Shown here: positions 54,479 through 64,000 of the stretch, one piece after another
Layout: each line of letters opens with the position of its first letter
Numbering within the stretch: position 1 is the stretch's first letter
Source of the DNA: Acinetobacter courvalinii
GTDB lineage: Bacteria; Pseudomonadota; Gammaproteobacteria; Pseudomonadales; Moraxellaceae
Reading direction: 5' to 3'
Length of the DNA: 64,000 bases
Assembly: GCF_014635545.1 (NCBI RefSeq)
Contig: NZ_BMDA01000001.1
Span: forward strand, 1,876,739-1,940,738
Notes under the pieces: generated by a model
What the model saw: the letters and a program-made list of their open reading frames with translations, nothing else
Told to the model about the DNA's origin: nothing
Database searches by the model: none
Position numbers and translations under genes: made by a program

Positions 54479-55252
54479 TTAACTTTTCAGTTGTTGAAGC
54501 GTGCTTGTTTTTAAATGCTCAGCCTGTGGATCATGCACCGCATTTGCCTTGAAATAATTATCCCAGATAATCCGTGGATCGAAACTCATGGAAGCAAACA
54601 TGGTAAGTACCACCACCGCTCCAAAAGCCACAGCACCCGGCCCGGCCAGAATGGTGGCAAGCGACTGGATCTGGATCAAGGCAGTCAATAATGCCACCAC
54701 AAATACATCAATCATGGACCAGCGTCCAATAAACTCAACAATCCGGTACAGCAATGCGCAATGTTCAGGTGAAAAATGCAGTTTTGCCGAAGACTGCATA
54801 GAAACGGCAACCAGTAAAAAAACCAGAATCAGTAATTTTAAAATCGGGATAAAGATACTGGCCATGAAAATGACCACAGACACCAGATAATCGCCATTTT
54901 GCCAAAAGTAAATGACCCCACTGATAATGGTATCTTGCTGACGGCCCAATAATGAATCTGTAACGGTCATCGGCATTACATTGGCTGGAATATATAAAAT
55001 AGCAGCTGCGATCACCAAAGCGAAGGTACGATTTAAACTTTGTGGCTTACGTACATGCAAGCGACTGTTACATCTGCAACAATGTAGGTGATCTTGTGCC
55101 ACCTCTTTATTCGCAGCAGCGTTGAGTAATCCACAGCAATGGCACTGGATCAAGCCAACATCTTTTGCCCTGAGATAGTTTTTAACCTTTAAATCAGCGG
55201 CAGCAAGATGAGGCGCCATCATTCCAATTTCATCTTCGTTGTTGTTATTCAT
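54479..55252 (-). CDS. pqiA: PqiA-domain membrane protein, second copy
   Basis: This 257-residue protein has one PqiA domain. Zinc-ribbon-like Cys pairs lie at CHCCGLLN (about residue 40) and CCRCNSRLH (about 60). Four membrane segments follow, with the conserved YIPANVMPMTVTDSLLGRQQDTIISGV and EFIGRWSMIDVFVVALLTAL. E. coli PqiA joins two such domains in one chain; here this is the C-terminal-like half as a separate gene, overlapping the preceding gene by four bases. Confidence 0.88.
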   Translation of the reverse strand: MNNNNEDEIGMMAPHLAAADLKVKNYLRAKDVGLIQCHCCGLLNAAANKEVAQDHLHCCRCNSRLHVRKPQSLNRTFALVIAAAILYIPANVMPMTVTDSLLGRQQDTIISGVIYFWQNGDYLVSVVIFMASIFIPILKLLILVFLLVAVSMQSSAKLHFSPEHCALLYRIVEFIGRWSMIDVFVVALLTALIQIQSLATILAGPGAVAFGAVVVLTMFASMSFDPRIIWDNYFKANAVHDPQAEHLKTSTLQQLKS

Positions 55253-55899
55253 CCAAGACTCCGATCCACTTCGTCCCAGAGATCCTTGATCTTAACCGAA
55301 GCAATATAGACCAACAGTACACTTAATAAGGTAAATGCCCACAGCGCTACCCCCGGAATCACGGTCACCATCCCCACCAGTTTGACCAAAGTGACCAGCA
55401 CCCCGATGAGAAACACCTCAACCATGCCCCAGGTCCGGAATAAAAACAGCATTCGGAGTGCTGGGGTTAAATATTTTGGTCGACGCCGAAATAGACTAAT
55501 GCAAGACAGCACATAACTCAGCAATAATAGCTCGACCAAAGGCACAATAAAGGTGGTGATCAGGATCAATATCCCGACCAGCGCCCGATCGATATGAAAC
55601 ATGGTCCATGCTGCACCAATCAGGGTCGTTTGTGAAATATTGCCTTGCAGCTCCACAATCACGATAGGAAAACTATTGGCAATCACAAACACGATTAATG
55701 CCGTAATCACTAAAGCCAGTAGCGCGGAAAAGGACTGACCTCTACGGTACAATTCTGCACCGCAACAGGTACAGTAAGCCCGTTCACCAGATGAAAGCTC
55801 AACCCTGCGGTAAATCGCATCACATTCTTCACAACCTGCCAGTTCAGACAGTCTGACCTGCTGACCGATTGCTAAGGGCTGATTATTTTTATTCGCCAT
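55249..55899 (-). CDS. pqiA: PqiA-domain membrane protein, first copy
   Basis: This 216-residue protein corresponds to the N-terminal half of E. coli PqiA: Cys pairs CEECDAIYRR (about 18) and YCTCCGAELYRRG (about 38), then four membrane segments with NSFPIVIVELQGNISQTTLIGA and FRTWGMVEVFLIGVLVTLVKL. First gene of a pqiA1-pqiA2-pqiB-pqiC operon, which moves phospholipid between inner and outer membranes and was first noticed as paraquat-inducible. Confidence 0.88.
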   Translation of the reverse strand: MANKNNQPLAIGQQVRLSELAGCEECDAIYRRVELSSGERAYCTCCGAELYRRGQSFSALLALVITALIVFVIANSFPIVIVELQGNISQTTLIGAAWTMFHIDRALVGILILITTFIVPLVELLLLSYVLSCISLFRRRPKYLTPALRMLFLFRTWGMVEVFLIGVLVTLVKLVGMVTVIPGVALWAFTLLSVLLVYIASVKIKDLWDEVDRSLG

Positions 55900-56086
55900 A
55901 ATGCCCTGCCCATTGTAAAAATTCTTTCGTGTTTAAACGTATACCAGTTATACCTTTTCTTTTAACAATCACAACCACAGGCGATCATTGTTACACAATA
56001 TATAAACATATCAGCAATTAAATTGTTTATTAAATCCAATCAGCAGATCGAAGCGTGACTGACTGCATTTCAAAACGTTGATCCAT

Positions 56087-56128
56087 AAAAAACGGAGAGG
56101 CACTAGAAAATATCTAGCGGCTCTCCGT
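56087..56128 (-). terminator. Intrinsic terminator after the amino-acid permease gene
   Basis: On the minus strand ACGGAGAG, an inner CTAGA/TCTAG stem and CTCTCCGT are followed by six Ts. It lies 33 bases beyond the permease stop and ends that transcript before pqi. The rest of the 55900-56160 gap is the pqiA upstream region, with nothing distinct seen. Confidence 0.88.
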
Positions 56129-56160
56129 CGATAATATAATTTTTAGATGAAACTTATAAC

Positions 56161-57651
56161 TTAATTGATTTTGTTTTTATAAAAAATATTGTAGCTGGCA
56201 TAACAGGCAATAATGAACAGGATACAGCAGACAAAACCGACCTGCATTGAAGGATCCGTCACCATGCTGATACAGGTGATCACACAGAATAAACCGCCTA
56301 AAATCGGAGTTAACGGAAACAAAGGTGCAGCAAACTTCAGGTCTTTAACGGTTTTACCTGATTTGATCCATTGTCTGCGGAAGTTAAATTGACACACACA
56401 AATCGAAATCCACACCACCACCATGGTGAAAGCAGCAACACCGAGTAAGTTCTTGAAAATCGTTTCAGGGGCAAAATGTTCTGACAATAAACCCGGAATT
56501 GCGCCAAACATGGTGACAATAATCGCAATAATCGGTGTGCCTGAACGGGTCAGTTTTGAAAATACTTTTGGCAACTGATTCTTGGCAGACAATGACCACA
56601 TCATGCGTGAAGCTGCAAATAACCCCGAGTTTGCGGCCGATAAAAGCGCAGTAATGATCACAAAGCGGATAATGTCTTCTGCATATGGAATGCCGATGTA
56701 GTTAAAGACCGTAACAAATGGGCTATTGCTGACGCTGTTGGCATTTAAGCCTGCCATTTCATAAGGCAATAATGCACAGATCACCACAATGGTTCCGACA
56801 AAGAAAATCAATAAACGCCAGATGGCCGCATTGATGGCTTTTGGTACGGTTTTGGCTGGCTCTTCTGCCTCACCTGCCGCAACGCCGATCAGTTCCGTGC
56901 CTGAGAAGGCAAAATTTACAATCAGCATGGTCGCAAAAATCGGGAAAATCCCATTCGGGAACCAGCCATGTTCGGTCAATTTACTAAATAAAGGTGCTGA
57001 CTCATGCCCATGATAGGAAATCAGGCCAAAAATTGCCGCTAAGCCCAAGCCAATAAAACAGATAATGGTCAAGACCTTGACCAAAGACAACCAGAATTCG
57101 GACTCCGCAAATAGCCGCGTAGAGCTGACATTCAGGGTAAATACCAGCCCTGCAAATAATAAGGTCCACGTCCACATGGAAATAGAAGGAAACCACTCCT
57201 GCATCAGTAAGGCCGCAGCGGTAAATTCGGTGCCTAGCGTTGCCGTCCAGGTCAGCCAGTACAACCAAGTGATCATATAGCCCGTTCCTGGGCCAATATA
57301 GGTTCTGGCATACTCACCAAATGAACCTGAAACCGGCATCTGTACCGCCAATTCGCCTAAACACAGCATCACCATGTAAGCAATCACGCCGCCCAGCAGG
57401 TAAGAAAAAATCGCGCCCACGGGACCCGCCTGAGAAATCACGTCACCCGAGCCTAAAAATAACCCGGTTCCGATTGCACCACCCAATGAAATCATCACCA
57501 GATGACGCTTGGTCATGGCGCGTTTCAATGGTTTGCCGACTTCAATCTCTGCGCTAGAAGACCCCGCTAAACTGGCGACATCCTGCTGTGGTACATATTG
57601 TCCACTCAGGGTCTGGCCTGATGGAAATGTCTTTTCGTTATTGTTACTCAT
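56161..57651 (-). CDS. Amino-acid permease of the AAT family (LysP/RocE-like)
   Basis: This 496-residue APC-superfamily transporter has about twelve membrane segments and a hydrophilic start of about 45 residues. The first helix reads HLVMISLGGAIGTGLFLGSGDVISQAGPVGAI, and FSGTELIGVAAGEAEEPAKTVPKAINAAIWR lies near residue 240. Both are typical of amino-acid:proton symporters of the AAT family, which take up basic, aromatic or other amino acids. It lies downstream of astE on the same strand, after a 169-base gap, so arginine or ornithine is a reasonable guess for its substrate. Confidence 0.82.
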   Translation of the reverse strand: MSNNNEKTFPSGQTLSGQYVPQQDVASLAGSSSAEIEVGKPLKRAMTKRHLVMISLGGAIGTGLFLGSGDVISQAGPVGAIFSYLLGGVIAYMVMLCLGELAVQMPVSGSFGEYARTYIGPGTGYMITWLYWLTWTATLGTEFTAAALLMQEWFPSISMWTWTLLFAGLVFTLNVSSTRLFAESEFWLSLVKVLTIICFIGLGLAAIFGLISYHGHESAPLFSKLTEHGWFPNGIFPIFATMLIVNFAFSGTELIGVAAGEAEEPAKTVPKAINAAIWRLLIFFVGTIVVICALLPYEMAGLNANSVSNSPFVTVFNYIGIPYAEDIIRFVIITALLSAANSGLFAASRMMWSLSAKNQLPKVFSKLTRSGTPIIAIIVTMFGAIPGLLSEHFAPETIFKNLLGVAAFTMVVVWISICVCQFNFRRQWIKSGKTVKDLKFAAPLFPLTPILGGLFCVITCISMVTDPSMQVGFVCCILFIIACYASYNIFYKNKIN

Positions 57652-57820
57652 ACACGGTCACTCCAACTGTATTCTTATGACAACCTGTCCTTGCTTTTGA
57701 TTCATAAAAACGAATATCTAGATGATATTGCTTGAGGCGTTTTGTTCTACTGAACATCCATATTCAAACTCCATGTATTACTATTCCATAACGGCATCTA
57801 GCCACTGCACTGGCGAAGGC

Positions 57821-58795
57821 TTATTTGATTTCTTTTAATATCAACCCAGCCCGAAGCCCTGTTTTCACATTCGGGTTCGGGAATAAAATCCAGACTTGCT
57901 GATCATGCGCAATATAGGCACCTGCTTGCTGTGTTGCAATCTCTTCACCTTGCTGGAAGGTAGAAAAATTTGGTGCATCCGCGCTCAGATTCAGTTGAAA
58001 ATCTTCACTTTGCTTTAAAATGGAATCCACCACCTTAAACTGGCGAACGGCGGATTTTTGTCTGATCGGTAAAGGCTGCTCTGCAAGTACAGCACGCAGC
58101 ATCTGGTCAGTACTGGCAAATTCGGCCAGATCATTTTCACCAAACGGCTTAGCCTTGCCTAATTCCAAAGTACTGCTGGCGGCCTGAAAACGTTCAGTGC
58201 TGAAATGGGTGAAGGTTTTTCCAGCCGCATTGTGATAGACCAAAGCATCCAGATTGGCAGCATTCAAGCTTTGAATCAGGAAGTCATCATAAGGCTGTGT
58301 CTGATACGGAAATAAGGCAAATACGGGCAATAACGAAGCGCGAATAGCGGTATGCAAATCATAGTGATAACGTTGCGTAGCAAGCTGATCCTGTTCAAAG
58401 AACGCTGCTACCGCCTGCTCCAATTGTGCAGCCCGGGCAGTTTCCTGATCCTGAATTAAATTCTGATACCCACCGCAGAACATGCGATTCATATCATTTT
58501 CAAGATAACGAACCCCTTGTCGGATTGCGGCAGGATTGCCCAATACGAAAAGTACACGAACCGCTAAAGCCAGCTGACCGGCAAACACATCCTGAATGAT
58601 CTGTGCCAGCAGTTCGATCGGTGCGGTTTCATTGCCATGAATACCGGCAGAAAGTACGATGGTTTTTCGATAAGCCGTTTTTGGCGTACATTGCAATAGC
58701 CCTTCACCAAGCCATTGCCATGTAAATCCAGCCGTTTCACCTTGCGTTTGCTCAGGTAGCTGTTGCGCCAAAGTCAATGCGAGTAGATCAACCAT
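57821..58795 (-). CDS. astE: Succinylglutamate desuccinylase
   Basis: This 324-residue zinc hydrolase is the last enzyme of the arginine succinyltransferase pathway, giving glutamate and succinate. Zinc ligands are seen in [15 protein letters not shown] (near residue 52) and [10 protein letters not shown] (near 145), with the catalytic Glu in [12 protein letters not shown]. Last gene of the ast operon. Confidence 0.92.
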   Translation of the reverse strand: MVDLLALTLAQQLPEQTQGETAGFTWQWLGEGLLQCTPKTAYRKTIVLSAGIHGNETAPIELLAQIIQDVFAGQLALAVRVLFVLGNPAAIRQGVRYLENDMNRMFCGGYQNLIQDQETARAAQLEQAVAAFFEQDQLATQRYHYDLHTAIRASLLPVFALFPYQTQPYDDFLIQSLNAANLDALVYHNAAGKTFTHFSTERFQAASSTLELGKAKPFGENDLAEFASTDQMLRAVLAEQPLPIRQKSAVRQFKVVDSILKQSEDFQLNLSADAPNFSTFQQGEEIATQQAGAYIAHDQQVWILFPNPNVKTGLRAGLILKEIK

Positions 58796-58828
58796 GTACT
58801 TTCATCCTTAAAAGCCGTTATTAAATGT

Positions 58829-60169
58829 TTATCTCTGGAAGTGATAAACCGAACCTAAACCCAGAATCTTGGTGAGTTCATCCAGCGCAGTACGACTCTC
58901 GATCAATAAATTTGGATCGGCCAGATCATCCTGGGTTAACTCGTCACGATAATGCTGATCGACCCACTGATTCAGGGTTTTGAACAATACATCATTCATA
59001 AACAGGTTTGGATTCACCGCAGCAAGTTCCGCGTCATTCACCGCCACCCGCAAACGCAAACATGCAGGACCACCGCCATTACGCATACTTTCACGCAAAT
59101 CAAACACCTTGATGTCATCAATAGGCGTACCCATTTGAATCATGTCACTCAAATAGTCCCACACGGCTTTGTTCTGGCGTGATTCTTCGGGTACCACAAT
59201 GCTCATGCCACCATCTGCACGGGTCAGAATCTGGCTATTGAATAAATAGGTCGATACCGCATCTTCAACTGTGACACGACTATCTGGTACTTCAATCGAG
59301 ATAAACTCTTGCCCAATCCCCGCCATTTTTTCACGAATTTCATCCAATGCCGCAGCCTGATTTAAAAACGCCTGTTGATGATGGAATAAGACCTGTTGAT
59401 TACTCACCGCAATCACATCATTATGGAATACGCCCTGATCAATCACATCTGGATTTTGCTGAATGAACACAGTTCGTTTCGCATCTAAACGATGTAAACG
59501 AGCAATTGCCTCACTTGCTTCACGGGTTTGACGCGCAGGGAATTTCTGCGGTGCAACCGTTCCACCGAGCTGTTGCTGTCCATAAACAAATACCTGTACA
59601 CCGGCCTGGTCATATGCTCCACCAAGGCGATTATGATTGGCTGCCCCTTCATCACCAAACAAGGCTGCTTCTGGCAGTGCTTCGTGGTGCGCGAAATATA
59701 CATCATTGTTGAACATTGCTTGCAGAATACGTGTAGTCGTATGATGCTCAATTGATCGATGGAACTTATTATTCAGGTTTGCCGCAGTAAAATGCATGCG
59801 ACCATCCGCGCTATCCGCTGAAGGCGACACCGTACAGGAGTTCGCCGTCCACATCGATGATGCTGAACTCAATGATGATAACAATGCCGGTGCAGTGCGC
59901 ATGGCCTGGGTAATCACGTCAATATCACTGCCGGTAAAACCCAAACGGCGCAGCGTTGGCACATGCGGACGCTCTTGTGGGGCAAACACGCCTTGCTTGA
60001 GTCCCAAATCCGCAAGCGCTTTCATTTTCTTCAAGCCTTGCTTTGCAGCCAATTTCGGATTGGATGCATTATTCCGGTTTTTAGTCGATGCGACATTACC
60101 AAAGGATAAACCTGCATAATGATGGGTCGGTCCCACTAAACCATCAAAATTAATTTCATAACCTGACAT
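58829..60169 (-). CDS. astB: N-succinylarginine dihydrolase
   Basis: This 446-residue amidinotransferase-fold enzyme hydrolyses N-succinylarginine to succinylornithine, ammonia and CO2. It has [18 protein letters not shown] at the N-terminus and the catalytic Cys in [16 protein letters not shown] near residue 365. Full length for AstB (E. coli 447). 32 bases after astD. Confidence 0.94.
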   Translation of the reverse strand: MSGYEINFDGLVGPTHHYAGLSFGNVASTKNRNNASNPKLAAKQGLKKMKALADLGLKQGVFAPQERPHVPTLRRLGFTGSDIDVITQAMRTAPALLSSLSSASSMWTANSCTVSPSADSADGRMHFTAANLNNKFHRSIEHHTTTRILQAMFNNDVYFAHHEALPEAALFGDEGAANHNRLGGAYDQAGVQVFVYGQQQLGGTVAPQKFPARQTREASEAIARLHRLDAKRTVFIQQNPDVIDQGVFHNDVIAVSNQQVLFHHQQAFLNQAAALDEIREKMAGIGQEFISIEVPDSRVTVEDAVSTYLFNSQILTRADGGMSIVVPEESRQNKAVWDYLSDMIQMGTPIDDIKVFDLRESMRNGGGPACLRLRVAVNDAELAAVNPNLFMNDVLFKTLNQWVDQHYRDELTQDDLADPNLLIESRTALDELTKILGLGSVYHFQR

Positions 60170-60201
60170 TTTTTTCTCCCTGTGTCCCGATACAAGCCGA
60201 C

Positions 60202-61671
60202 TTACAGCACAATGCCCGGTGATAATTTTGAAGGTAAAGTAACGCTGTCACTTTCCAGTGATGCCATTGGCCATGCACTATAGTCTGCTGCATAGAAGGC
60301 ACTGGCACGGTGATTACCTGATGCGCCCACCCCACCAAATGGTGCCGCACTTGATGCACCTGTTAATGGCTTGTTCCAGTTCACAATCCCTGCCCGCGCT
60401 TCAATCAATACACGATCAAATAAATTACGGTCAGGAGACACCAGACCCACGGCCAAACCAAAGCGGGTGTTGTTGGCAATGTTTAAGGCTTCATCGAAGC
60501 TGTTATAACGATAAATCGTAGTCAATGGGCCAAAGTATTCATCATCAGGAATATCGGTCACCTCAGTGACATCTAAAATACCCGCGGTGAGCAATGAACT
60601 GTCCGCTTGTGGACGTGTCATTTCCAACAATGCTTTTGCCCCCAAAGCAATCAGTTTGCTTTGTGCTGCCAACATCTGTTCCGCGGCATGTGCAGAGATG
60701 ACACCGCCCATGAACGGTTGTGGTTCTGCATTCCATTCCCCAACCACTAGGTTTTTAGCGACTTCAACAAAACGTTGTATGAAGGCATCCCCATTGGCAC
60801 CGTGTTTAACGATAATACGGCGTGCACAGGTACAACGTTGTCCCGCAGAAACGAAAGCAGACTGGATAGCTAAATTCACCACCGCATCAATATCGATTGC
60901 TTCATCAATGATCAGGGCATTATTGCCGCCCATTTCCAGCGCCAGGATTTTTTCAGGCGCACCTGCCATTTGTTTATGCAAGTGATAACCGGTATTGGCA
61001 CTGCCTGTGAACAGCAAACCGTCAATCTGCTCAGCCGCCGCAAGTGCTTCACCGGTGCTGCGTCCGCCTTGTACGATATTCAGCACACCTTTTGGCAGAC
61101 CTGCTTGCTGCCATAATTTTGCAGTTTCTTCCGCAGTCCAAGGCGTGAGTTCACTTGGCTTAAATACCACGGTATTGCCAGCAATCAGCGCAGGAACAAT
61201 ATGGCCATTCGGTAAGTGACCTGGGAAGTTATAGGGACCAAATACAGCCAGAACACCATGAGGACGATGACGTAACGACGCCACGCCATCTGGCATTTCA
61301 GTTTCGCTGAATCCTGTACGTTGATGATAAGCACGAATCGAAATCGCCACTTTACCGATCATCGACTGTACTTCAGTCAAGGTTTCCCAAAGCGGTTTGC
61401 TGGTTTCCTGACTAATCACTTCAGCCAACTGGGTTTTATTTTGTTCCAATAAGCCCGCAAAGCGCTCAATAATTGCAATACGTTCTTCTAGTGCTAAGCG
61501 TGCCCAAGCTGGAAATGCCTGACGTGCGGCATGGCATGCCTGTTCGACATTGGCCTGACTGGCTTCATGTCCCGCCCAAATTTGCTGATTGCTGGCCGGA
61601 TTGGTTTTTTGAAATGCGGTTCCTTGTCCTTGCACCCAAGCACCATCAATTAATAATGCACCTTGTGACAT
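60202..61671 (-). CDS. astD: Succinylglutamate semialdehyde dehydrogenase
   Basis: This 489-residue NAD-dependent aldehyde dehydrogenase has the catalytic Cys in [11 protein letters not shown] (near 277) and the general-base Glu in [11 protein letters not shown] (near 243). [24 protein letters not shown] marks the AstD subgroup. The ATG shares one base with the astA stop. Confidence 0.94.
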   Translation of the reverse strand: MSQGALLIDGAWVQGQGTAFQKTNPASNQQIWAGHEASQANVEQACHAARQAFPAWARLALEERIAIIERFAGLLEQNKTQLAEVISQETSKPLWETLTEVQSMIGKVAISIRAYHQRTGFSETEMPDGVASLRHRPHGVLAVFGPYNFPGHLPNGHIVPALIAGNTVVFKPSELTPWTAEETAKLWQQAGLPKGVLNIVQGGRSTGEALAAAEQIDGLLFTGSANTGYHLHKQMAGAPEKILALEMGGNNALIIDEAIDIDAVVNLAIQSAFVSAGQRCTCARRIIVKHGANGDAFIQRFVEVAKNLVVGEWNAEPQPFMGGVISAHAAEQMLAAQSKLIALGAKALLEMTRPQADSSLLTAGILDVTEVTDIPDDEYFGPLTTIYRYNSFDEALNIANNTRFGLAVGLVSPDRNLFDRVLIEARAGIVNWNKPLTGASSAAPFGGVGASGNHRASAFYAADYSAWPMASLESDSVTLPSKLSPGIVL

Positions 61672-62714
61672 TAGTTGTTCTCCATTTTTTCTAATGCTAA
61701 AACCCGTACTTCATCGTGTTCAGCAATATTCAGTGCCTGTGCTTGTGCTGCAGTTAAATGCAAAGTCTCGCTGTCATCGACTTTGTTATTGATCAGCAGC
61801 ACGGCGTAATCTTTATATTGGTCATTGGCAACCAGAAAATGTGTCTCGGTACTTTCGACCTGCTCAGTGAGTCTGACTTTAAGCAACCGACTTTCTTTCA
61901 CCGCCCGTAACTCGGCCGTAGTCGCTTCCAGTGTGGGCCCCGCATCAAAAATATCGACATGACCCTGATATTTAAGACCTTCAGACATCAACACTTTGGC
62001 TGCTGGCAGCGTATGGGGATGCACTTCTGCAATCACCTCACGTGCCTCTGAAGACAGCAAGTCCACATAGACTGGAAATCTCGGCATCAACTCTGCAATA
62101 AAGGCTTTTTGCCCGACACCACTGAGATAATCCGCTGCGGCAAAATCCATATTGAAAAATAGATAACCGAGTGAATCCCAAAAGGGTGACCGCCCATTCT
62201 GGTCGGAAAAACCACGCATTTCTGCAATCAGTCGCTCTTCAAAAAAAGAACGGAAGGCTGCAATAAACAGAAAACGGACCTTGGATAAAAATTTACCGTT
62301 CTGGTTTTTACGATATTCAGGGTCAAGGAATAAGGTGCAGAGTTCACTGCAACCCGTATGGTCATTGCTTAAAAACAAGGTATCCAGGGTCTTATACACA
62401 TTTAAGGCTTTAGACGCATGCACCTGTTTTGCCACACGGAAGTTGTAAAAGGGTTCATTGAGCCCGACTGCAACTTCAATTGCACTGACACCCACAATTT
62501 TGCGAATGCTGGTGTCTTCCAGTACAAACAGATAACTTGCCTCACACTTTTCGGTCAGACCCGCTAAAGTACGTGTGGTGCGTGTAATACGTTCAGCCAG
62601 AATGTCTCTATTTTGTGGTAAGGAGGTCAGGCCAATGCCCGACTCCCCCGCTCGTTGCGCTAAACGATAAATATCATCTAAGTCCCGATGCGCTGCATGT
62701 CTAACAATCATCAT
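61671..62714 (-). CDS. astA: Arginine N-succinyltransferase
   Basis: This 347-residue enzyme is the first step of the AST pathway, succinyl-CoA plus arginine. The GNAT-like N-terminal start [35 protein letters not shown] is diagnostic, with [22 protein letters not shown] and [23 protein letters not shown] later. It is a single subunit, as in E. coli AstA, rather than the AruF/AruG pair of Pseudomonas. Confidence 0.94.
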   Translation of the reverse strand: MMIVRHAAHRDLDDIYRLAQRAGESGIGLTSLPQNRDILAERITRTTRTLAGLTEKCEASYLFVLEDTSIRKIVGVSAIEVAVGLNEPFYNFRVAKQVHASKALNVYKTLDTLFLSNDHTGCSELCTLFLDPEYRKNQNGKFLSKVRFLFIAAFRSFFEERLIAEMRGFSDQNGRSPFWDSLGYLFFNMDFAAADYLSGVGQKAFIAELMPRFPVYVDLLSSEAREVIAEVHPHTLPAAKVLMSEGLKYQGHVDIFDAGPTLEATTAELRAVKESRLLKVRLTEQVESTETHFLVANDQYKDYAVLLINNKVDDSETLHLTAAQAQALNIAEHDEVRVLALEKMENN

Positions 62715-62735
62715 GGTTAGATGCTCACAGCAGAC

Positions 62736-63941
62736 TTAGAGGCGTGCTAATGCACGAACAAAACGGTTTAGACCTTCATCAATATCCTGTTGAGGAATGA
62801 TCAATGATGGTGTGAAACGAACCACATCAGCCCCTGCAACCAAAGCCAATAAGCCTTCTTCACCGGCTAAGGTCACAATATTTTTGGCTTTACCGGCATG
62901 TTCATCTTTCAGCACGCAGCCAATTAATAAACCTTGACCGCGAATCTCTTTGAACAGGCCATATTGCGCATTGATTTTATTTAAGGCTTCAATGAAATAT
63001 TGATGACGTTGTTTTACGCCGTCTAACACTTCTGGTGTATTGATAAATTCAAATACCGCACCTGCCACGGCACAGGCTAAAGGGTTGCCGCCATAGGTAG
63101 TACCATGATCACCCACGGCATACATGTTGGCATAATGATCTGTAGTGATCATGGCACCAATCGGGAAACCACCGCCCAATGCTTTTGCTGTGGTCAAAAT
63201 GTCAGGCGTTACGCCCGTATTCATATAAGCATAAAGCGAACCGGTACGGCCAACCCCTGTTTGGACTTCATCAAAAATCAGTACCGCACCTTTTTCATCA
63301 CACAGCGCGCGTAAGCCTTTCAGGAATTCGATATCTGCTGGCAGCACACCGCCTTCACCCTGAATGGGTTCAACAATCACGGCACAGGTATTTTCAGTGA
63401 TCGCGGCTTTGGCTGCTTCAAGATCATTAAATGCCGTATGTTCAATGCCACCTGGTAACGGTGCAAAGTCTTGAGAATATTTTGGCTGCCCACCCGCCGT
63501 TACGGTAAATAAAGTACGACCGTGGAAGGCATTTTTAAACGCAACAATCTGGTTCTTGTTTGCATTGCCGCTGAGCAAACCGACTTTACGTGCCAGTTTC
63601 AACGCCGCTTCATTGGCTTCTGCACCTGAGTTACAGAAAAAGACTTTGTCGGCAAAGGTACTGTCAACCAGTTGCTTTGCAAGACGTAACACTGGCTCGT
63701 TGGTATAACCATTACCAATATGCCATAACTTTTGCGCTTGTTCGGTTAAGGCATTGACTGCCACAGGATGTGCATGACCCAAAGCGTTTACCGCGATCCC
63801 GCCTGCGAAATCAATATACTCTTTATCGTTTTGATCCCAAAGACGAGAACCTTCACCACGTACTAAAATGAAATTTGCCGGGGCAAAAACTGGCACCATC
63901 CAATCATTAAAATTACTACGTGTAATTGCGACTTCGCTCAT
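62736..63941 (-). CDS. astC: Succinylornithine transaminase
   Basis: This 401-residue class III aminotransferase has PLP-binding Lys in [16 protein letters not shown] (near 250), cofactor-site [17 protein letters not shown] near 105 and [14 protein letters not shown] near 223. It belongs to the ArgD/AstC group; position at the head of astCADBE sets its role in arginine catabolism, though such enzymes often also serve arginine synthesis. Ribosome site and promoter lie in the 59 bases left before the window edge. Confidence 0.92.
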   Translation of the reverse strand: MSEVAITRSNFNDWMVPVFAPANFILVRGEGSRLWDQNDKEYIDFAGGIAVNALGHAHPVAVNALTEQAQKLWHIGNGYTNEPVLRLAKQLVDSTFADKVFFCNSGAEANEAALKLARKVGLLSGNANKNQIVAFKNAFHGRTLFTVTAGGQPKYSQDFAPLPGGIEHTAFNDLEAAKAAITENTCAVIVEPIQGEGGVLPADIEFLKGLRALCDEKGAVLIFDEVQTGVGRTGSLYAYMNTGVTPDILTTAKALGGGFPIGAMITTDHYANMYAVGDHGTTYGGNPLACAVAGAVFEFINTPEVLDGVKQRHQYFIEALNKINAQYGLFKEIRGQGLLIGCVLKDEHAGKAKNIVTLAGEEGLLALVAGADVVRFTPSLIIPQQDIDEGLNRFVRALARL

Positions 63942-63972
63942 TTTATTTACTCACTTCCTGTTTTAATCTTCA

Positions 63973-63997
63973 GGCCTGTTGAATGCTCAACAAGCCC
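63973..63997. terminator. Hairpin at the window edge
   Basis: TGTTGA-ATGC-TCAACA, extended imperfectly by GGCC/AGCC, ends in CCCTTT at the window end. It could be a terminator of a gene beyond the edge; what follows is not visible. Confidence 0.35.
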
Positions 63998-64000
63998 TTT

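Overview
The window is a chromosomal stretch of a low-GC gammaproteobacterium, almost certainly an Acinetobacter. The evidence is a type VI secretion locus of the Acinetobacter kind (two divergent operons, an AsaA-like first gene, a TagX-like peptidase, no tssJ and no vgrG), a cysteine-desulfurase encapsulin of the type described in A. baumannii, and an astCADBE operon. Species cannot be told by eye. No rRNA, tRNA, insertion sequence or CRISPR array was seen.

Layout. 1-1.9 kb: the start of a neutral-ceramidase-like gene facing away from an AraC-family regulator. 2.1-10.8 kb: a sulfur region. tauABCD (taurine import and desulfonation) diverges from a rhodanese, a serine O-acetyltransferase, a family 2A (SrpI-type) encapsulin shell gene and its cargo, a cysteine desulfurase with about 250 low-complexity N-terminal residues. 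Together these can supply sulfite/sulfide, make O-acetylserine, and strip sulfur from cysteine inside a protein shell. 10.8-12.5 kb: a LysE-type exporter and a divergent LysR regulator. 12.7-20.0 kb: an apparent operon of a GntR/HutC regulator, a flavoprotein and a two-cluster ferredoxin resembling APS reductase AprA/AprB, a sulfonate/nitrate-type ABC importer, a HEAT-repeat protein and a DUF971 protein. Its substrate is not evident, and it is the least explained system here. 20.1-25.9 kb: metals, with chrBA (chromate), dmeF/dmeR (Co/Ni efflux and its sensor) and modABC (molybdate).

26.2-50.3 kb: the T6SS. The minus-strand operon runs asaA-tssB-tssC-hcp-tssE-tssF-tssG-(474-aa membrane protein)-tssM-tagF-OmpA-PAAR and ends in an AT-rich tail of small lipoproteins. 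Two of these are paralogues, one has a broken signal peptide, and one is a possible remnant. The plus-strand operon runs tssH-tssA-tssK-tssL-(198-aa membrane protein)-tagX. 50.4-55.9 kb: a PAP2 phosphatase, a COG4705 membrane protein, and a pqi (MCE) lipid-transport operon in which PqiA is two genes. 56.1-64 kb: an amino-acid permease and the arginine succinyltransferase operon astC-astA-astD-astB-astE.

Regulatory features readable in the DNA include an RcnR-type operator in the dmeF/dmeR gap, inverted repeats next to the chrB, gntR and modA starts, and several intrinsic terminators. All functional calls come from reading motifs and gene order; no database search was run.
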